Under the pieces are notes generated by a model. That model was not told the DNA's origin. It did not search any database and saw nothing but the letters and a program-made list of their open reading frames with translations. A stretch of 64,000 nucleotides of DNA, taken from contig OZ038509.1 of the NCBI GenBank assembly GCA_964036315.1, positions 26,959,022-27,023,021 of the forward strand, given 5' to 3'. Position 1 is the stretch's first letter. The number at the start of each line of letters is the position of its first letter. Below are positions 48,097 through 62,140 of the stretch, one piece after another. The stretch comes from Acanthosepion esculentum (taxonomy: Eukaryota; Mollusca; Cephalopoda; Sepiida; Sepiidae). The position numbers and the translations under genes are program-made.

Positions 48097-51000
48097 ATTA
48101 AATGTTTTCCTGAGAGATAGGTCCAGAAGCATCAGTATTATCTATCTTCTGGTCTTTGTCAAAGCCTATTCCCGTGATCAGCCAATTCATAGTATTTCAG
48201 AAATAAAGCCTCACCAAAAGTGTACTGTGGTTAAAACTGTTTTCAAAAACTAGTCAATGACAGGTAGCTCAATTTTACTCTATGTTGTGGAAGGTGGAAA
48301 GAGGTTAGTTTCAACTATCAACAGCTTTCATGTCAATTCATCCAATCTGTCAGAACAGAATGAAATACAAATCCTGATAGTTATTCCTCTCCATATTTTT
48401 AATTATTATTAAGTTTTTTCTTTTTTTTTTTCTTTTTTCTTTTTTTATATAGTCCACTTGAGGTATCATGAAATTAACTACTTTTCATCAGTCTAATGAT
48501 TATTGCTAGTAAATTTATTATTATTATTATTATTCACAGAGGCATCATTTATTTTTTATTAATTTTCAGATGTAATGATGATTGGAACAGCAAATTAAAT
48601 ATTGTCCCGGAAAACAATTTTGCTATAAAATTTTTTAAAAACTATTTTTATGCTCAATCTTAAATAGGGATTCAAAGGTTGTCTCAAGATTGCATATCCA
48701 TGAGAAAATACTTTTAATTACAGAAACAAAAAAAAAAATTCATGTCAGCTATTTGGTAAAATTATCCGAGTTGGACCTTAACTGAAAATATATATATATA
48801 TATATATATATAAACTAATCTGATTTGGAATTCTCATTCAAATTTTATTTTTTTAATGAAAAAAATTCAACACTGAAAATGAAACTTAAATGTAAGCATT
48901 TTAAATTTATATCAAATAGTTAATTAAATAATAGTTTCAGTATACTTTATTAAATAAAAAGAGGAACGAGGGGTTAATTTTGAATCAATAAAAAAGATTT
49001 TTTTTTTTACCCAATCAACTACACCAAAAATTTCAAAGAACCTGAGCTCATAAGTGGACAGACAGAAAAGACAAATGGATAACATCTTCATGACATTTTT
49101 TTCATTTAACTTCTTGGGTTCCATGTGTTTCCTAATGTGCGTCTTGAAGATATCTGCAGTTTTAATACAGATTTTGCTTTAATTTAGTTTTCATGCAAAT
49201 GGTATGCATTGTGCAATTTTTTTTTTAAAAACAAAAGGACTTTTTGCGCACACACACACACATACACACAGATAATAATAAAAAACAACAACAAAAACAG
49301 CTTCCTTATTATCTCATGTTACTATATTAAAAGTATAATTTTAATTTCATTTTCTTCCAGTGAAAATCAGCACATATATGCAGCAGCAGGACTGATTTCT
49401 GAAGCTTATAGGGTTTTATTATTTAGTAAAATGCAGAACTTCCGTTAGATATTAATCTATTTTAACCCCCCCCCCCTTTCCACCTTTATTCTAAACCATG
49501 TCCTGCTTGGATTCACTTCAACCGAATGTTAAGTTCCCTTGTTTTGACCATCCTTATGATTCTGCCAGAGTAACCACAGGTCATGATATCTAATCAATGT
49601 GAATAAGGGGTGCTTCCAGCTGTAATCAACAGAATGCCTTCTGAGATTCAACATTCCAGCAACTCGGGAGCCAATATATTGATGCAAATAACAGTGAAGA
49701 GAGAGAGAGAGAGGCTAGAAAACTCTTCAATTCCACCACCCACAATGCAAAACAATGTGGATATATCTTCAAAATAGCTTAACTATATTGGAGAAGGTTT
49801 ATGCAGTTAGTAGAGAAAATCTTCAAGGGGTGGGGGCCATTCAGCTCTGCAAACAGCCATTTCTTATTTTAATCAAAGCCGTCTAGAAAAAGTAAAAATT
49901 GCTATATACAAATACTATTTTCACATAAACTTAAAACAAATTGAGAGAAAAAAGGAAAAAAAAGTTAAGTTTCAAATAAACCAATAAAAACAATGAATTT
50001 TTATTTTCTGGTCTAATATTTTATATAACTTAAATGCTTGGCACTACAAAACCAATAATGATGCTTTCTAAACATTTTCTAAAAAGATTTTTTATTTTGG
50101 GGACGAAAAACATTCTAAAAGAGTAACCAAATTTTACCTAGGTTTAGTATAGAAGTAGTCAACCTATAAATTCTTTGAAACTTTAAATAAATAAGTAAAA
50201 GATCTTTCATGTAAATATTTTGACAGGACAAATAGCAAAACACACTTGTGAACTTTACCCCCAACCTCTCTCCTATACAAGAGACTAAGAAGTTAACAGG
50301 GATCAAAATATAAATGGTTCAAAAATTGAAATGCATGCTAATAATCAAAAATTACAATTTCTTTCAAATTTTTTTTCTTTTTCTAAAGAGGTTTCTCCTC
50401 ATCGCAAGAAAATCTGATAAAAAAATTGGAATCTAATGAAATCAAAATATTTAAGCAAAGCTACAAGTTTCCTAATATATATATACAAAAAATAACAACA
50501 TGCCACAGGGCTTTTATTATGATGATGATGATGATATGTTATACCTAGTCAAGAAGAAATGTCTTACTATTGTTTGATATAAAAAAAAAAAAGAAAGAAA
50601 GAAAAAAAGCCAATTCTAAGCCAAGAGGCCTTTGACATTAAGTCTTGCTATTAAAAATTTACGTGATTTAACAGCATATAGGAGAAATAAAATGCTCCTT
50701 GGCAATTACAATTAAAATAAAAAATGAATAGAATATTGAATAGTCAAGACCACCAAGAAGTAAATGAATGAAGTCGGAAGTTAGTGGCAAAATATTAGTT
50801 TCAACAAAATTGGCATGACCAATAATTTTACAAGGGAGGAGTATAAATTTTATAGTTTTTTTTTGTATGTAACGAATATTTAACTATTTAATATTTTATC
50901 TTCATTACTGAGATGAGAGCGAAATTAGTGGCTAATTTGATTTATCTCCCTTGAATCTTGCAGGTGAAAAACTCAGTCAAAATACAAACATTAACCCACC

Positions 51001-52868
51001 CCCCCAAAAAACACTGGAAATGTTCTTACTTTTAACAAAAATATGAAACCTCTTAAACTATTTCTTAAAAATAGATTAAAGAAAAATTATTTCCCTGAAA
51101 TTAGCAGAATCTATTTTTTCTTTCAAGACCGAATCTAAAAAGATGACACACACACAAACAAACAATACATATAATAATAATAGCAATAAGTCATAATGAA
51201 TAAAGGCATTCGTACAACATATTTTTTAACAATCTCCATCTTTGAAAATGTACTTTTCCATATATCAGATCCAACATTATGCAGTGAATATTCTAACAAA
51301 GCTCCCGGCCTTGCATATACACCAGGCTCAGTATTTTTTCTTTAACCTTGTCAATATCAAATAAACCCATCAAACAGTTAAAATATAAAAAGAAATTCAA
51401 ATATACCCCGTTAAAGTAATATATGTATGAGATAATATATATTTTTATATATCAACAGTATTGAGGGAAAAAATTGTAAGACTATATATATATATATATA
51501 TAACACAAAAAGAATAGGAAGAAAAACACACCTGTAAGTTAAAAGCAAGTTGAATCTTGAGTTAACTGAAAATCTTAGGTTGGGTTGCTAATAGTTTGTT
51601 TTTTTTTTAACCGACAGGCCATAAATGTTTTTAATATCTTTCTTTGCATTTTGATGAAAAACTCTAAAACTGAATGATTCCTAATGTTTGACAAGTAAAG
51701 AAAAGACTACAACTGTTAACTGGGCTTATACAAGGAAGTCTCACATAGTAAACACACAGATTGTCAAAGACAACATATATCCAATGGAAATAAGCCACTA
51801 CCCACCATCCACTCTAAGAAAAGACACCCAAAAACCACAGAGTGACAAAGTGCAGAAAAAGGAGGGGGAGGAGTAATTAATGAGTTATATTTTAAAACCA
51901 GTTTTTTTTTTCTAATTGTATTTTCAGGATTCGGCTAATTTTGAACTTTTATTGCTTGAATGAAGTGGAGTGGGGGTACATTAACAGTTGTTAAAACAAA
52001 AAGTTTGACAATTTTGAATTTGTAGCATTTTTATCAAAGTTGCTTTAGAACCACAATAAAAAGAAGCCATTTCACACCTCAGTCATAAATAAGTGAACAA
52101 ATCAAAAACATGTAAAACAATTTGTCTTTTAAAGTTATTAAGTGGAAGAGAAATAGAAAAAAAAAAAATTATTTTTTTTCAAGAAAATTCATATTAATGT
52201 ATCTTTTCTCTTCTAAGGCCATATTAACCACCGATATCTTCTAATCAATGTGACTGAAAGTACAAATTACATTAAATTCCAATTTACAAGAGACTCATCA
52301 AAAGAGTGTTGGATTAAACTAGTCATTGATTATTATTTCATTTTTGGTAATTTCTTTGAAAGACTTCATGTAAAATTAGTCAGTACCTAACAACTGCCAC
52401 CAATTTGAAAACTAAATCATCTGATTTTAATATTAGGACAAAGTAATGTTACATTTTAAGTCAATGGTAATTTATTATCAACAAAGAATGACTATGTTGT
52501 TTCTTCCCTTTTTAAAAATATTTTTAGCTAAAAATACAGCACCCACTTTTGTATTAAATTTAAGAATGCAATTTCAATGTAAGCATTTTGACAGAACAGA
52601 TGGTTATTTGAGAGGGTAAAAGCAGTCATTAATAATGTTTACTAAACATGACAACTTAAGCGTCTTTCTCATTGACAAGTTTCAAGGACAATCCAACTTC
52701 ATTCATAAATAGGCTGTTCATAGTAATTTTTTTTTTTTTTTTTTTTTACTTGCAAGTTTTATCCAAAACATGTTAATAAGCAAATTGTGTAATCTACAAA
52801 CCCCCCTCACTGTGAAAAGCAGAAGAGTTTTTAGCTGAAATTATAAGAGGCTAATAATCACTACTTAC

Positions 52869-53490
52869 CTCTAAGTTTTGTGTAGACTCCCTCAACAGGA
52901 TCACAAGCAATAAGGCAAGGCCACCAGGGATGACCAGATACTTTTGACCAAATCAGGTCCCCTACAAGCCACTTTGCAGGTTTTTCATGTTTCTCAAGAA
53001 GAGGGTCTGTCTTTTTCTGAGCATTTGAACTATCCTTGGGGATTGTTCCAACTTTAGTCTTTGGGTCCTTTAATGGAACCTTCATTTTGCTTTCATTCAA
53101 GCTATTGTCATTACTTGTATCCCCTAACTCCTCGCCTGTCTTTGGTGCATGGCGATTTCTTCGACGAGTCGACTGATCCATTGAGATTGAGACTACTTTT
53201 TTGGCTTCTGCTTTCTCAGATGCCAGTTCAGCTGACTTTCCATCTCCCTCAATTGAAGAGAGGGTGGAGGTGGATTTTAATGAAGATTGAAAATGAAGAA
53301 TGGAAGAGTTGACTTGCTCATTTAACACACAATTTGAACCAATTTTGGTTGGTGTGAGTTTGGGGTTGACACAAACCGGTGGAATGGAAGGCAACTGCGT
53401 TACCAATGTTGATCCAATACCATTCATCAGGCTTTGTTGGCCAGGTTTAAAGTTCAGATGAACTTTAAAATATTCCCATCTTCACTCAAC
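52869..53490 (-). CDS. NSD2: NSD2-like exon: start codon and first part of PWWP
   Basis: First recognised coding exon. The acceptor is at 53490/53491 (TTCTTGTAG before GTTGAG) and the donor is after 52869 (AGAG then GTAAGT). The start is ATG at 53427; an in-frame TGA lies 57 nt upstream in the same exon, so translation begins here unless an unseen exon reads differently. Residues 1-150 are Ser/Thr/Lys-rich and probably disordered, with a basic patch [11 protein letters not shown] near 86. PWWP begins near residue 153 ([19 protein letters not shown]) with the PWWP motif intact at 167-170, then runs to YTKLR at the splice site. In the family this domain reads H3K36-methylated nucleosomes. The match to vertebrate NSD proteins in WSKVSG-PWWPC and YTKL is direct. 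The exon upstream of the ATG is 5' UTR. Confidence 0.9.
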
Positions 53491-53639
53491 CTACAAGAAA
53501 TTAAGCAAGATAATTAGTTTGCACTAATAACATTCAAGCAATCAGTTACACAATTCCAAAGAGGAGAACAGTAAAAGAAAAAGTCATATTTCAACCATTC
53601 ACATCTTTATTTGGAGAGGAATTTTCTAGCTTATTGAAA

Positions 53640-53930
53640 TCAATCAAAGTGGCAGAATGGTTAACTATATGGAAAGAGGAATCAGCAAGCCAAGTTCAAA
53701 TCTTACAGAAATCTGTTGTTCACTTCACACTAATACCCATGTAAAAGGCAAGAACCCATCTTTTATTCCTCCAGCAATGGGTTAAAACAACAGCAAGGCA
53801 GACCGGGCTATCTAACCATGGGTGGCAACTAGTTTAGAAGGACAACCTTGAAGTCAATCAGGTCAAACAGTGAGCTAATAACTCCATCTATAAAAACATA
53901 CTAGCTACTAAAACCACTGAAACATCCTGC
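53640..53930 (+). repeat. SINE family D, tRNA-headed
   Basis: GTGGCAGAATGGTTAACTAT resembles a tRNA box A and AAGTTCAAATCTTAC a box B, with usual spacing. A longer unrelated body follows (GACCGGGCTATCTAACCATG, GAAGTCAATCAGGTC). It lies about 150 bp upstream of the first NSD coding exon's acceptor. Confidence 0.55.
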
Positions 53931-55134
53931 ATTACACTTTGTAGAGATAGAAGTCTATACAATTTAAAAGGAACATTTCCTCTGTGAAGCAAAAAGGCAA
54001 TAATGAATTTATCTGGAATCAATTCTTATGCATTCAAAGTTTCTGGGATATGGAAACAAGATTCAACAGCAAAAAAGACAAAAAGTGCTCCAAGAAGTAG
54101 AACTTAATTGGTAGCAAAAAAATATTTTGAAAAAAATTTAGAAGAGATAATATAATCACATGGAATAACACATTGAAAGCAAGCTACATTGACACTGTTT
54201 TGCTAATAATCATGGATTAAATAAATATGGTATTTATTATTGCCATATCTTCAAAATTCACCATTTCATCAATGCAGCATAATCTCAATAACCCCCCAAA
54301 ATTTGCTATAAGTTATTAACATATCATGATGAAAAAAGCCACAAACTTGATGAAAAAAAGAAAAAAAAAGAAAAAAGTTTTATCATCATCAAAATGTTTA
54401 AGAGGAAAGACCAAAGTATTTTCTTATTTTATTAAATTTTTCAAGCCTTTCTAGCACATTCAAAATTTTGCTTTAAAATCTTGTTTTTCTTGTGTTAACA
54501 GTGGACAAAAAATTAGTATTAGAAATTTAGTATTTTTTTTGTTTGTCCTCCCCCCCCATCCCCGTTAAAAACATTGTTTTGGAAATTCTTGCAAAAATCA
54601 AATAATTGTCAGATTTGAATTAAATTTTCCAGACTAATTTGCAAATGAATGAAATTATTTTTTTTTAAATACTTTTTTTTAATATACATCTGTTACAGCT
54701 ATATTTAATAATCAGTAAATGGAGGAGAAAGAAAAAAGGACACAAATAATCAAACATGAAGATTATAAAAATAATTTCAATTTTTTTTTTTTATTAGTGT
54801 ATAAACATGCAGTTCTTTTGTTAGTACAGACAACAGCCATTTTTTAAAATTATGTTTTACAGATAAAGTCTCCATAGAACAACATTACATCTGTCATCAC
54901 CTTGTCAAATGTCAACATAGCCACTGGTAGGTAAAAAAAAAAAAAAATTTTAAACTTAAAATAAATATTTATTTCAAATCGGATTAATTATGCTTTAAAT
55001 TAGCTAATATTCCTCAAATAAAGTTTCAGAAAAGTACATTTTATTTTTGGAAGTTTTTCATAAAACATAAATATAAATTTTATTGGAGCATGTTTTTGTT
55101 TTTTTTACACTGCAATGGACAATGACTTAAGGTG

Positions 55135-55165
<31 letters not shown>

Positions 55166-58100
55166 AAAAATCTCTCCAATTTAAATTAGTTTGTGAAATA
55201 TAGCAAAGTATTTTGCTTATTGGAAATATTAAATTTAATCTATTTACTTTAAAAGCTTCAAAAAAGATTTTTCATATTTTAAAATTCATATTAAACTTTA
55301 GTTATATTTTTTTTTTGTAGAGGTACCTATTTGAACTCAATTGTTATTTTATCTTTACTAGATTCATTTACTGGAGCATGTTTTTAATTTGGCCCCCAAA
55401 CGATAACATTCCAGATTTGTTAAATCTGGTTAATACTTAAAAAATTTCTCATCAAAAACGTTTGAAATCGTTTTGTATGTAGAATACCATATTGTCATTG
55501 CATCAAAAAACAAATCCTAAAAGCAGACAAATTAAATCTAAAACTTATTGTATTTATTTTTCTAACACTTCAAATAAATATTAAATTTTAATAATAATAA
55601 TAATAAAAAACATAATAGAATTCAAATATTTTCAATTAAATAAATTCTTTCAATACTTTTTGTTTAATATTCAAAAGGATAAATAAAATAACTTTGCTGA
55701 TTCTGCAAAAATATATCAATATCATCAAGTTTGCAATATTCAAGAAATGTTTTTATGATTACAATGCGACTTTTGTGTCGGGGACTGGTGTAGGTACAAT
55801 ATAAATATTTAAATACCAATGATGGGCACCATTTAAATAAAATGACCAATTAAAAAAAAAGAGGAAAATGTTTGTAAAAGTTTGCTTAAGAAATTACAAT
55901 CAATAGAAAAAGGAAAGAGATTTTTTAGGTGATTTCAAAGCAAAAATAATAATGACAATTATAATTCCAAAGAGGATAGGAAATTGTGGAGAGCCATGAT
56001 TGCCAACGCCCTAAAGAGACACAGCACATAGAAGGAAGTAGAAATAAACAAAGTACAACCTATATAAAAGAAAAAAAAAAAAAAAAAAAAAAAAAACACA
56101 TGGAATGTTGTTTACATTTTGCCAAAAAGAAACATTTATTTCAAGAGCTATTTTTCGCCATTCTTTTCTCAGTGAATAATTTCCTTCTTAATCACACACA
56201 AAAATAATGTCCTCGTTTCTGTGTTAGCAAATCAATCGATTTTAGTGATCGATATTGTTGCAAAGTGCATAAAAAATAGGAGAGGCTTTAGAATAGATGC
56301 AACCTCCCCCCTTCTTCCCTGTGGATCAAATTCAACTTCTTTTGAGTGATTTAAAGAGAAGATCATTCAAGCAAACATTGTTATCAAATAATTTTTTAAA
56401 AAAACTACCAAAAATGGTATGGAACCAAGTTTTATTTTTGGAAAAGAAAAAAAAAGACAAATTGAATCCGTTTAGCTAATAGACAAAAATCAGCTAACTT
56501 GGTTCTCTCTCACATACATATACATGTGTGAGTAGTTAAACCCATACATACACACTAAGTATGGAGACAAGTATCAACACTGCATAGTGACTCAATTTCA
56601 CATCTCAAACGATATTATCTCTGAGCATTCTTTCCCCCATAAATATAAAGCCAATGATACATATATGCTTGTCAAGACATTATTAGATGAGAGAGAAGTA
56701 TTCAATTTTTTGTCAGATAAGCATTTGCAGGTCACATCGAAAAATGCAATAAAACGAAAGTAGAAACACATATGTAAGTATCAGGTCAAAGATAAATACA
56801 AATTCTCATACAGTCGTCAGTAGATTAAAGACAATACGACATTATTTTGAATGAATCATTTGATTAATATAATTTGTTTTCCTGATGATTCAGAAATGAA
56901 CAGAAATAGAAATAACTCCAAGATTATATTTATTTAAACTTCTATATGAAACACATGGGTCGAAATGTCTTCTTCACAAAAAGTAAAAAAATGTTGATTT
57001 TAAAAAACAGGCAAAGAAAGAGGGGGGGAAAAACCAGCAAACGATGTGCCTGCCCCCCCCCCAAAAAAATCAATAATCGTTAATCTGTGAATGGCATAGA
57101 AACGGAGGAAAGATTGATTCTTTTAGCATAAAAATGTAGATATTTATCGGAGATCAATGACTTCTTACTTGCAATATATCCCCTAAAAGTGCGCTGAGGC
57201 TAAGAAAATAATCGTATCGATTATCTCAATCGGGCCGATAGCCATTATTTGGATGAAAGGAATTATTATTATTATTATTATTATCCACATTATAAGACAT
57301 CAATCATCATCATCATCATAAGAAGAGGTCAGAACAAAAGTCGAGCATTATTCAAGATAAAAAGGGAGATTCGAGATTATAAAAGAAAAGATTATTTTCG
57401 TTTAGTGAGCAGAAATACTTTAACTGGACTATTTATTGTTATTATTGTATGTTTATCAGTCACCTGGTAAAGAGAAAATGTTTTGTTTTTTTAAACAATC
57501 TTGATAGAAAATTATTACTCCTGTACTGTGTCAGTGTTTATGCACTTACTACAAATAGTATATTTTTTTCTTTACAAAACAGTAATGTAATGACTATATA
57601 AATTTGATATCATGAAATGTGTTTGCTTCTCTTAAGACTTCAATAAAGTTAAATGAATAAAAATAAACACTGATTAAATGTTGACATGAAAATAAAATCT
57701 ACAATCTCAAATGGTTGGTGATTGTATTTTGGTATTCCGAAGGTGAGTATGGCCAATAAAGAGAATTATAAATACCAAAATTAAAAGAAGGAAAAAACAC
57801 CGCCCAGAGTAGATAAAGAAACTCCATGGGTCTCCCTGATGATGGTAATGGAAATGCCACCCCAAGAAAAAACAAAACAAAAAAAGAAAGAAAAAGGAAA
57901 AAAACAAAAAAAAAAAAACTCGATATGATGGTGACACGACTCACACATACACACACAAAGAAAACAATAAATAAATAGTAAATTAAGTAATACAACACCA
58001 AATCCTAAACATTGTTAAATCCAAGTTTAGTCAAAAGAAAAATAAATATTACGCGAGATGGTATATATAATATTATTTTCTGCCATTAGCCAAACTATTG

Positions 58101-60526
58101 TCCTTCTCCACGGTGAGTGTTGAGGCGACAGAAGCGAGATGGATGGAGAACAGAACTAGGGTTACAAGACAGAAAGGAAGGAGGCTGCCGGGGGCAAGTG
58201 CAGCCGACTTAGGCGGGAGTTTCTCACTCACTTACTCTCACAGACACACACACACACAAGGGGACCAAACTTAAAAAAAAAAATGACTACAACATCGAAC
58301 CTAACATGTGTTTGTACTTTAAAGCAATAATAATAATACACAGTAAGCACCCCCCACCGTACAAACAAAGCAGCTGTGCTCCATTAAGCAAGTAATTAAT
58401 AAAATAGAAGATAGAGTTTAATTAATAATTAAGCGGAGGGGGGATCACGGGAGATAATAAAAATCCAGGATTCTTTCCCCACTCTAATCCTTACAGCTTG
58501 TGTCAAGCTATTGGATCCATTTTTTACCCACCCCCCAACGGCAAAAATCGAATTTCGTGGGCTAAAAGAGAAATGAACATTTTTTTTTCTGTTGTGTTCA
58601 ATTGAAGAGCCGATACAGAAAAGACAACCATTTGTTTTTATCAAGAAAATAAGAGAATACAAACATTTTAAAAATGACAATATTTTTTATTGTATATGGC
58701 AAAGTGCAAATGCCCGAAAGAAAAGAAAAAATATTGACACACTTTAAACACACGTGTCACGAAAGAAAAAAATATTGAAGAATTACAAAATCTAATAATA
58801 TTGTACTATTCAGGTTAATAATGATAATAATAGTAGTACTAGTGCTTTTTCTTCTGCAACTGCTGCCTGTTTTGAAATCGATATTGCCAGATCGAATTCA
58901 TTGATTGCTTCTCTGGTTCACACGTTCTTCTAACAATGTACGTGAACACGTCTATTATGGCTTTTGCAATCACGTCACAGACTTTGAAAGCAAAGATAAT
59001 GTAGTAACAAACCATCACCAAGACTACATGCAGGAAATAATAATAATAACAATAACAATACATTATAAACTTTTTGTATATTTCGGACACTTTGATGGTA
59101 GTTGTTTTTTTTAAACTAAATAAATTCAAGACTTCCTTTAAGAAAAAAAAAGTCCTTCCAAATCCCAATAAAAAAAATGTAATAAATTAAGATTAATAAA
59201 AACTTAAGAAAAAAAATAGTATAGTTCAAAAAAGAGAAAATGTTTATGAATCAAATCAATTTCATGTTCTTGGAAGTGTATGGCTTTTATTATTGTTTAA
59301 TAATTGTAATCATGGAATGTTTATGAATAGTTTTGGTTTTTTGACTTTTGCTTTTGACATTTATTTTTACACGTGCTGTTTTGCTGAATTTTTGTGTCCC
59401 ATATTCACTCTTAAATAATAATTCATTATTCAATCAATTCATAAAAAAAAAAAAAATGAATTCCCTTTGTTGTAAGAAAAGAATTAAAAAGAGACAAACT
59501 TTTTACTTTTTTTAGTAACAGAACAATTCATAAAAATAATTTTTAGATATACTGTGTCCTTTTTTTTTTAAGTTTTAAAAATTTAAATTCATCTTTTTTT
59601 AATGTTAAAATCCAACAACGAATTCAAGCGAGTTTTTGCAAGAAAAAAAACCAAAAAAAAACCTACAAACTATTTTTCCCTTGAAATATATTTTTTTAAC
59701 TGTTTGTTTTCCTGAGTTTCATTTGAAAAACAATAAAAATTATGAACTACTCAACACACGTGGGAAATCGTTAGACGTTCGTTAAGTAATAATAATGTCG
59801 TACTAATGGACCAACTGGGAATAAAACAGATATTGATTTCAAATTCAACCAAATACATCACCTACAAATAGGTTTGAAATTGATTACATTTTACGTGTGT
59901 ATTTGTGAGAAAAAAAATGGGGGTGACAGTTAATAATAGTTAGATTCTATCTTTAAGATCAAATCGACCTGATAAAAAAAAAAAAAGAAGCAATATCGCA
60001 AGAAAAAAAAAATACTGTTTTTAAGTTAGAATCAATTGGAGACTTACACACTGACAATAAACAATCATCGGTCATAAATCCATTTTTAGGGAATCTGACC
60101 CCAATTTCCTTCAAGAGTGACAAAAGAATTGCTTCTTCTTGTCGATGGCAATTCTTGTTATAACTGAAGAGGTCCCTTTCCCCCCAGTATTACTCCTGAT
60201 CAGGGGGATAGGGGAAAAACAGCGCGCGCACACTCACACATATGTACCGCCACCAGAGTTTCATTTAACATCTCTGCGCGCGCGTTATTATATATATATA
60301 ATATGTGTATATATAGAAACTAATAAAAGCAAGTATTTAAAAGATTATGGGTGTAGCTTTTTTTTCTTTTAATAAAAGGACAAGACATAAAAACTTTAGC
60401 ATTGATGACTTCAAAATTTTATTTCCCAAAAAGAAAAAGCTTTGTAATAAATCGTAAAGAAAAAAAGGTGAAGGAGATATAAATAACAATAATTTTATTT
60501 TTGAATTGACAGCTTTTGATTATATA

Positions 60527-60557
<31 letters not shown>

Positions 60558-61104
60558 GAGACTTAAAATATTCTTTTTTCTCTGCCAGGAAAAAAAAAAG
60601 TTGGGAATATACCTTTTTGTTTTCAGTGTTTTTTTTTAACCAACACCAAAATAAAAACTAGCGATTACTTTTTAGTTTTTAAAGAGAAAAAATTATTTAT
60701 TTAAAATCTTAATTTATAAAAAAAAAATTTACATCTTTATTTTAATTTGATTTTAAAAATTTTTCTTGATTAAAAAAAAAAAAAAAAAAAGAAAGAAAAG
60801 TTTGTAATTTCATTTTAAAAAGCCCCTTTTTTTTTTTTTTTATTTAAAAATACTGAAATATTTTATTTTTAGAAACAAGTGAAATTTTTTTTATTTTTTT
60901 AATAAATAAAACTTTTAATCTTATTTTCAAATATTTACTAATAAAAAGAAAACATTGCCAAATCGTGTTTCAGCCAAAAAGATATGAAAAGATAAAAAAA
61001 AAGAATTTTTCCCACTCTTTTTATCTACTTTCAAAAAAAAAAAAAAAAAATCAGGACGTTGCTTTCAAGCAAAGAAAGAAAACGATCATAATTTAAGCAA
61101 AAAG

Positions 61105-61148
<44 letters not shown>

Positions 61149-61479
61149 TAACGGCTGATTTTTATTTTTCTCCCATGAATAAAACTTATTAAAAAAAAAA
61201 AAAAAAAACTATTACAGACAAATACAAATACTTTTAAATGTGCCGGTAAAAAAAAAAAAAAAAAAAAAATTGTTTTTAAATGTTGAACTTCGGCCTGTTG
61301 GGTAAAAAAGAATTTTTTTTATAAGAAATAAAACGGAAAAGTTTTTTTTTTAAGTTACAATTTTAAGTAGAAAAAAAAATAATATAAAGCGTTTAAAAAG
61401 AGAATTTTTTTTAAAAGCATTAAATGTCTTATTATTATTAATCTTTGTATTATTGCGATTTGGTAGCCATGTTTGTTGG
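53931..61479 (-). other. Probable 5' intron of the NSD gene
   Basis: AT-rich DNA with many homopolymers. A GC-richer patch at 58080-58560 has a plus-strand donor-like GGTGAGT at 58110. An inverted CG-dinucleotide pair is at 60221-60286. No coding exon was recognised. Confidence 0.5.
61109..61141. repeat. (TA)16 microsatellite
   Basis: A TA array within a section dominated by poly-A and poly-T runs. Confidence 0.95.
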
Positions 61480-61679
61480 CCTGAGTGTGTTGAAGAGCGG
61501 CTATGGCTGCTCCTTTCTTCATTCATAGTCGACCTTCCTTGCTGTACAACACAAGGGAGACGAGGATAAATAGGGGGAGAAAAAAAGTCTATTTTCCTCC
61601 CTCTCCTTTCTTTCATCTCTCGTTTCGCCTTCGTAAGGATTCCAACAACCGCCATCATCGCACGGTCAGAAATGGATCT

Positions 61680-61865
61680 CAACAGTCCAAGAGGGAAAGA
61701 AAGGGAAAAAAAAGGGGGGGGGAGTACAACATTAAAAATAAAGAGAGGGAGAGGAAAAAAGAGAGAAAGACCTTAAAATAATAAGAATAAAAAGAGGGGA
61801 AGGCAAGAGAGAGGGAGAAAGAGAAAGAAGAAAAGGGGGAGGTAAACGGTGTAAAGGGAGAGGAG
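61680..61865 (+). repeat. Polypurine tract near the presumed promoter
   Basis: About 185 bases are almost entirely A and G (GAGAGGGAGAAAGAGAAAG-like), with one G run of ten at about 61715. On the minus (sense) strand of the NSD-like gene this reads as a long polypyrimidine tract just downstream of the possible first exon. Confidence 0.7.
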
Positions 61866-62047
61866 AGCCATTTATGTGGAAATGGTGGAGATAGACATGT
61901 ATACAGGTTTGAAAACGAGCAAAAAGATATCAAGTATCGAGAAAAAAAAACGCCGAAACGTCAACCAAGTTGTCAGCGATGGTTGCACGATTTGCTTATG
62001 GTTGTCGGCTAGTTGGCAAAAGTGAAAATAATGGTTGTTTTACTCAC

Positions 62048-62140
62048 TGTTCTTGGCTGTGTTGTATTTACAGTGCTTCTTCCTCCTCCGACCATGGCAT
62101 ACTTTACACACACAGCTTGCCTCAGCTCTGGACGGCGGGA
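62048..62140 (-). promoter_or_regulatory. Possible non-coding first exon and promoter of the NSD gene
   Basis: On the minus strand a purine-rich GGAGGAGGAAGAAG segment is followed by AAGAACA then GTGAGT, a good donor at 62047. An inverted CCAAT box (ATTGG at about 62157-62161) lies just upstream, and the surrounding 61.5-62.2 kb is clearly richer in G+C and CpG than the rest of the window. This fits a transcription start feeding the 5' UTR of the exon at 53490, but no transcript evidence is available and the upstream exon limit is a guess. Confidence 0.3.

Larger units (their letters stand above)
43586..52868 (-). other. Intron between the two PWWP exons
   Basis: A 9.3-kb intron splitting the PWWP domain. 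It is AT-rich with microsatellites and one unidentified GC-richer block at 46770-47200. No further exon is supported. Confidence 0.7.
16342..53490 (-). other. NSD2: NSD-family methyltransferase gene, 5' part: spliced span
   Basis: Three minus-strand exons form one transcript: 53490-52869, 43585-42734 and 16589-16342. Coding lengths are 559, 852 and 248 nt, giving junction phases 1, 1 and 0, and both joins keep the frame open (codons GTC and GAC are rebuilt across the junctions). Donors are GTAAGT, GTAAAT and GTATGT, and acceptors end in TTGTAG, TTTCAG and TTTCAG. The domain order PWWP then HMG box matches vertebrate NSD2; other NSD proteins keep PWWP but lack the HMG box. Members dimethylate H3K36 in chromatin through a C-terminal SET domain. 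The PHD, second PWWP, AWS and SET exons were not found in the window, so the gene should continue past base 1. The introns are about 9.3 kb and 26.1 kb. The joins are inferred from phase and family order, not from transcripts. Confidence 0.88.

Noticed and set aside
53061..53312. Plus-strand frame across the first NSD coding exon
   Set aside because: Shadow of the coding strand.
57699..58001. Minus-strand hydrophobic frame resembling membrane segments
   Set aside because: Dominated by Phe and Leu from poly-A runs. No supporting structure.
61350..61682. Minus-strand open frame of about 110 codons near the promoter
   Set aside because: Composition is low complexity and ends in A/T runs. No domain; better read as 5' leader or intron.
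61503..61781. Plus-strand frame rich in Lys, Arg and Glu
   Set aside because: Translation of the polypurine tract, not a protein.
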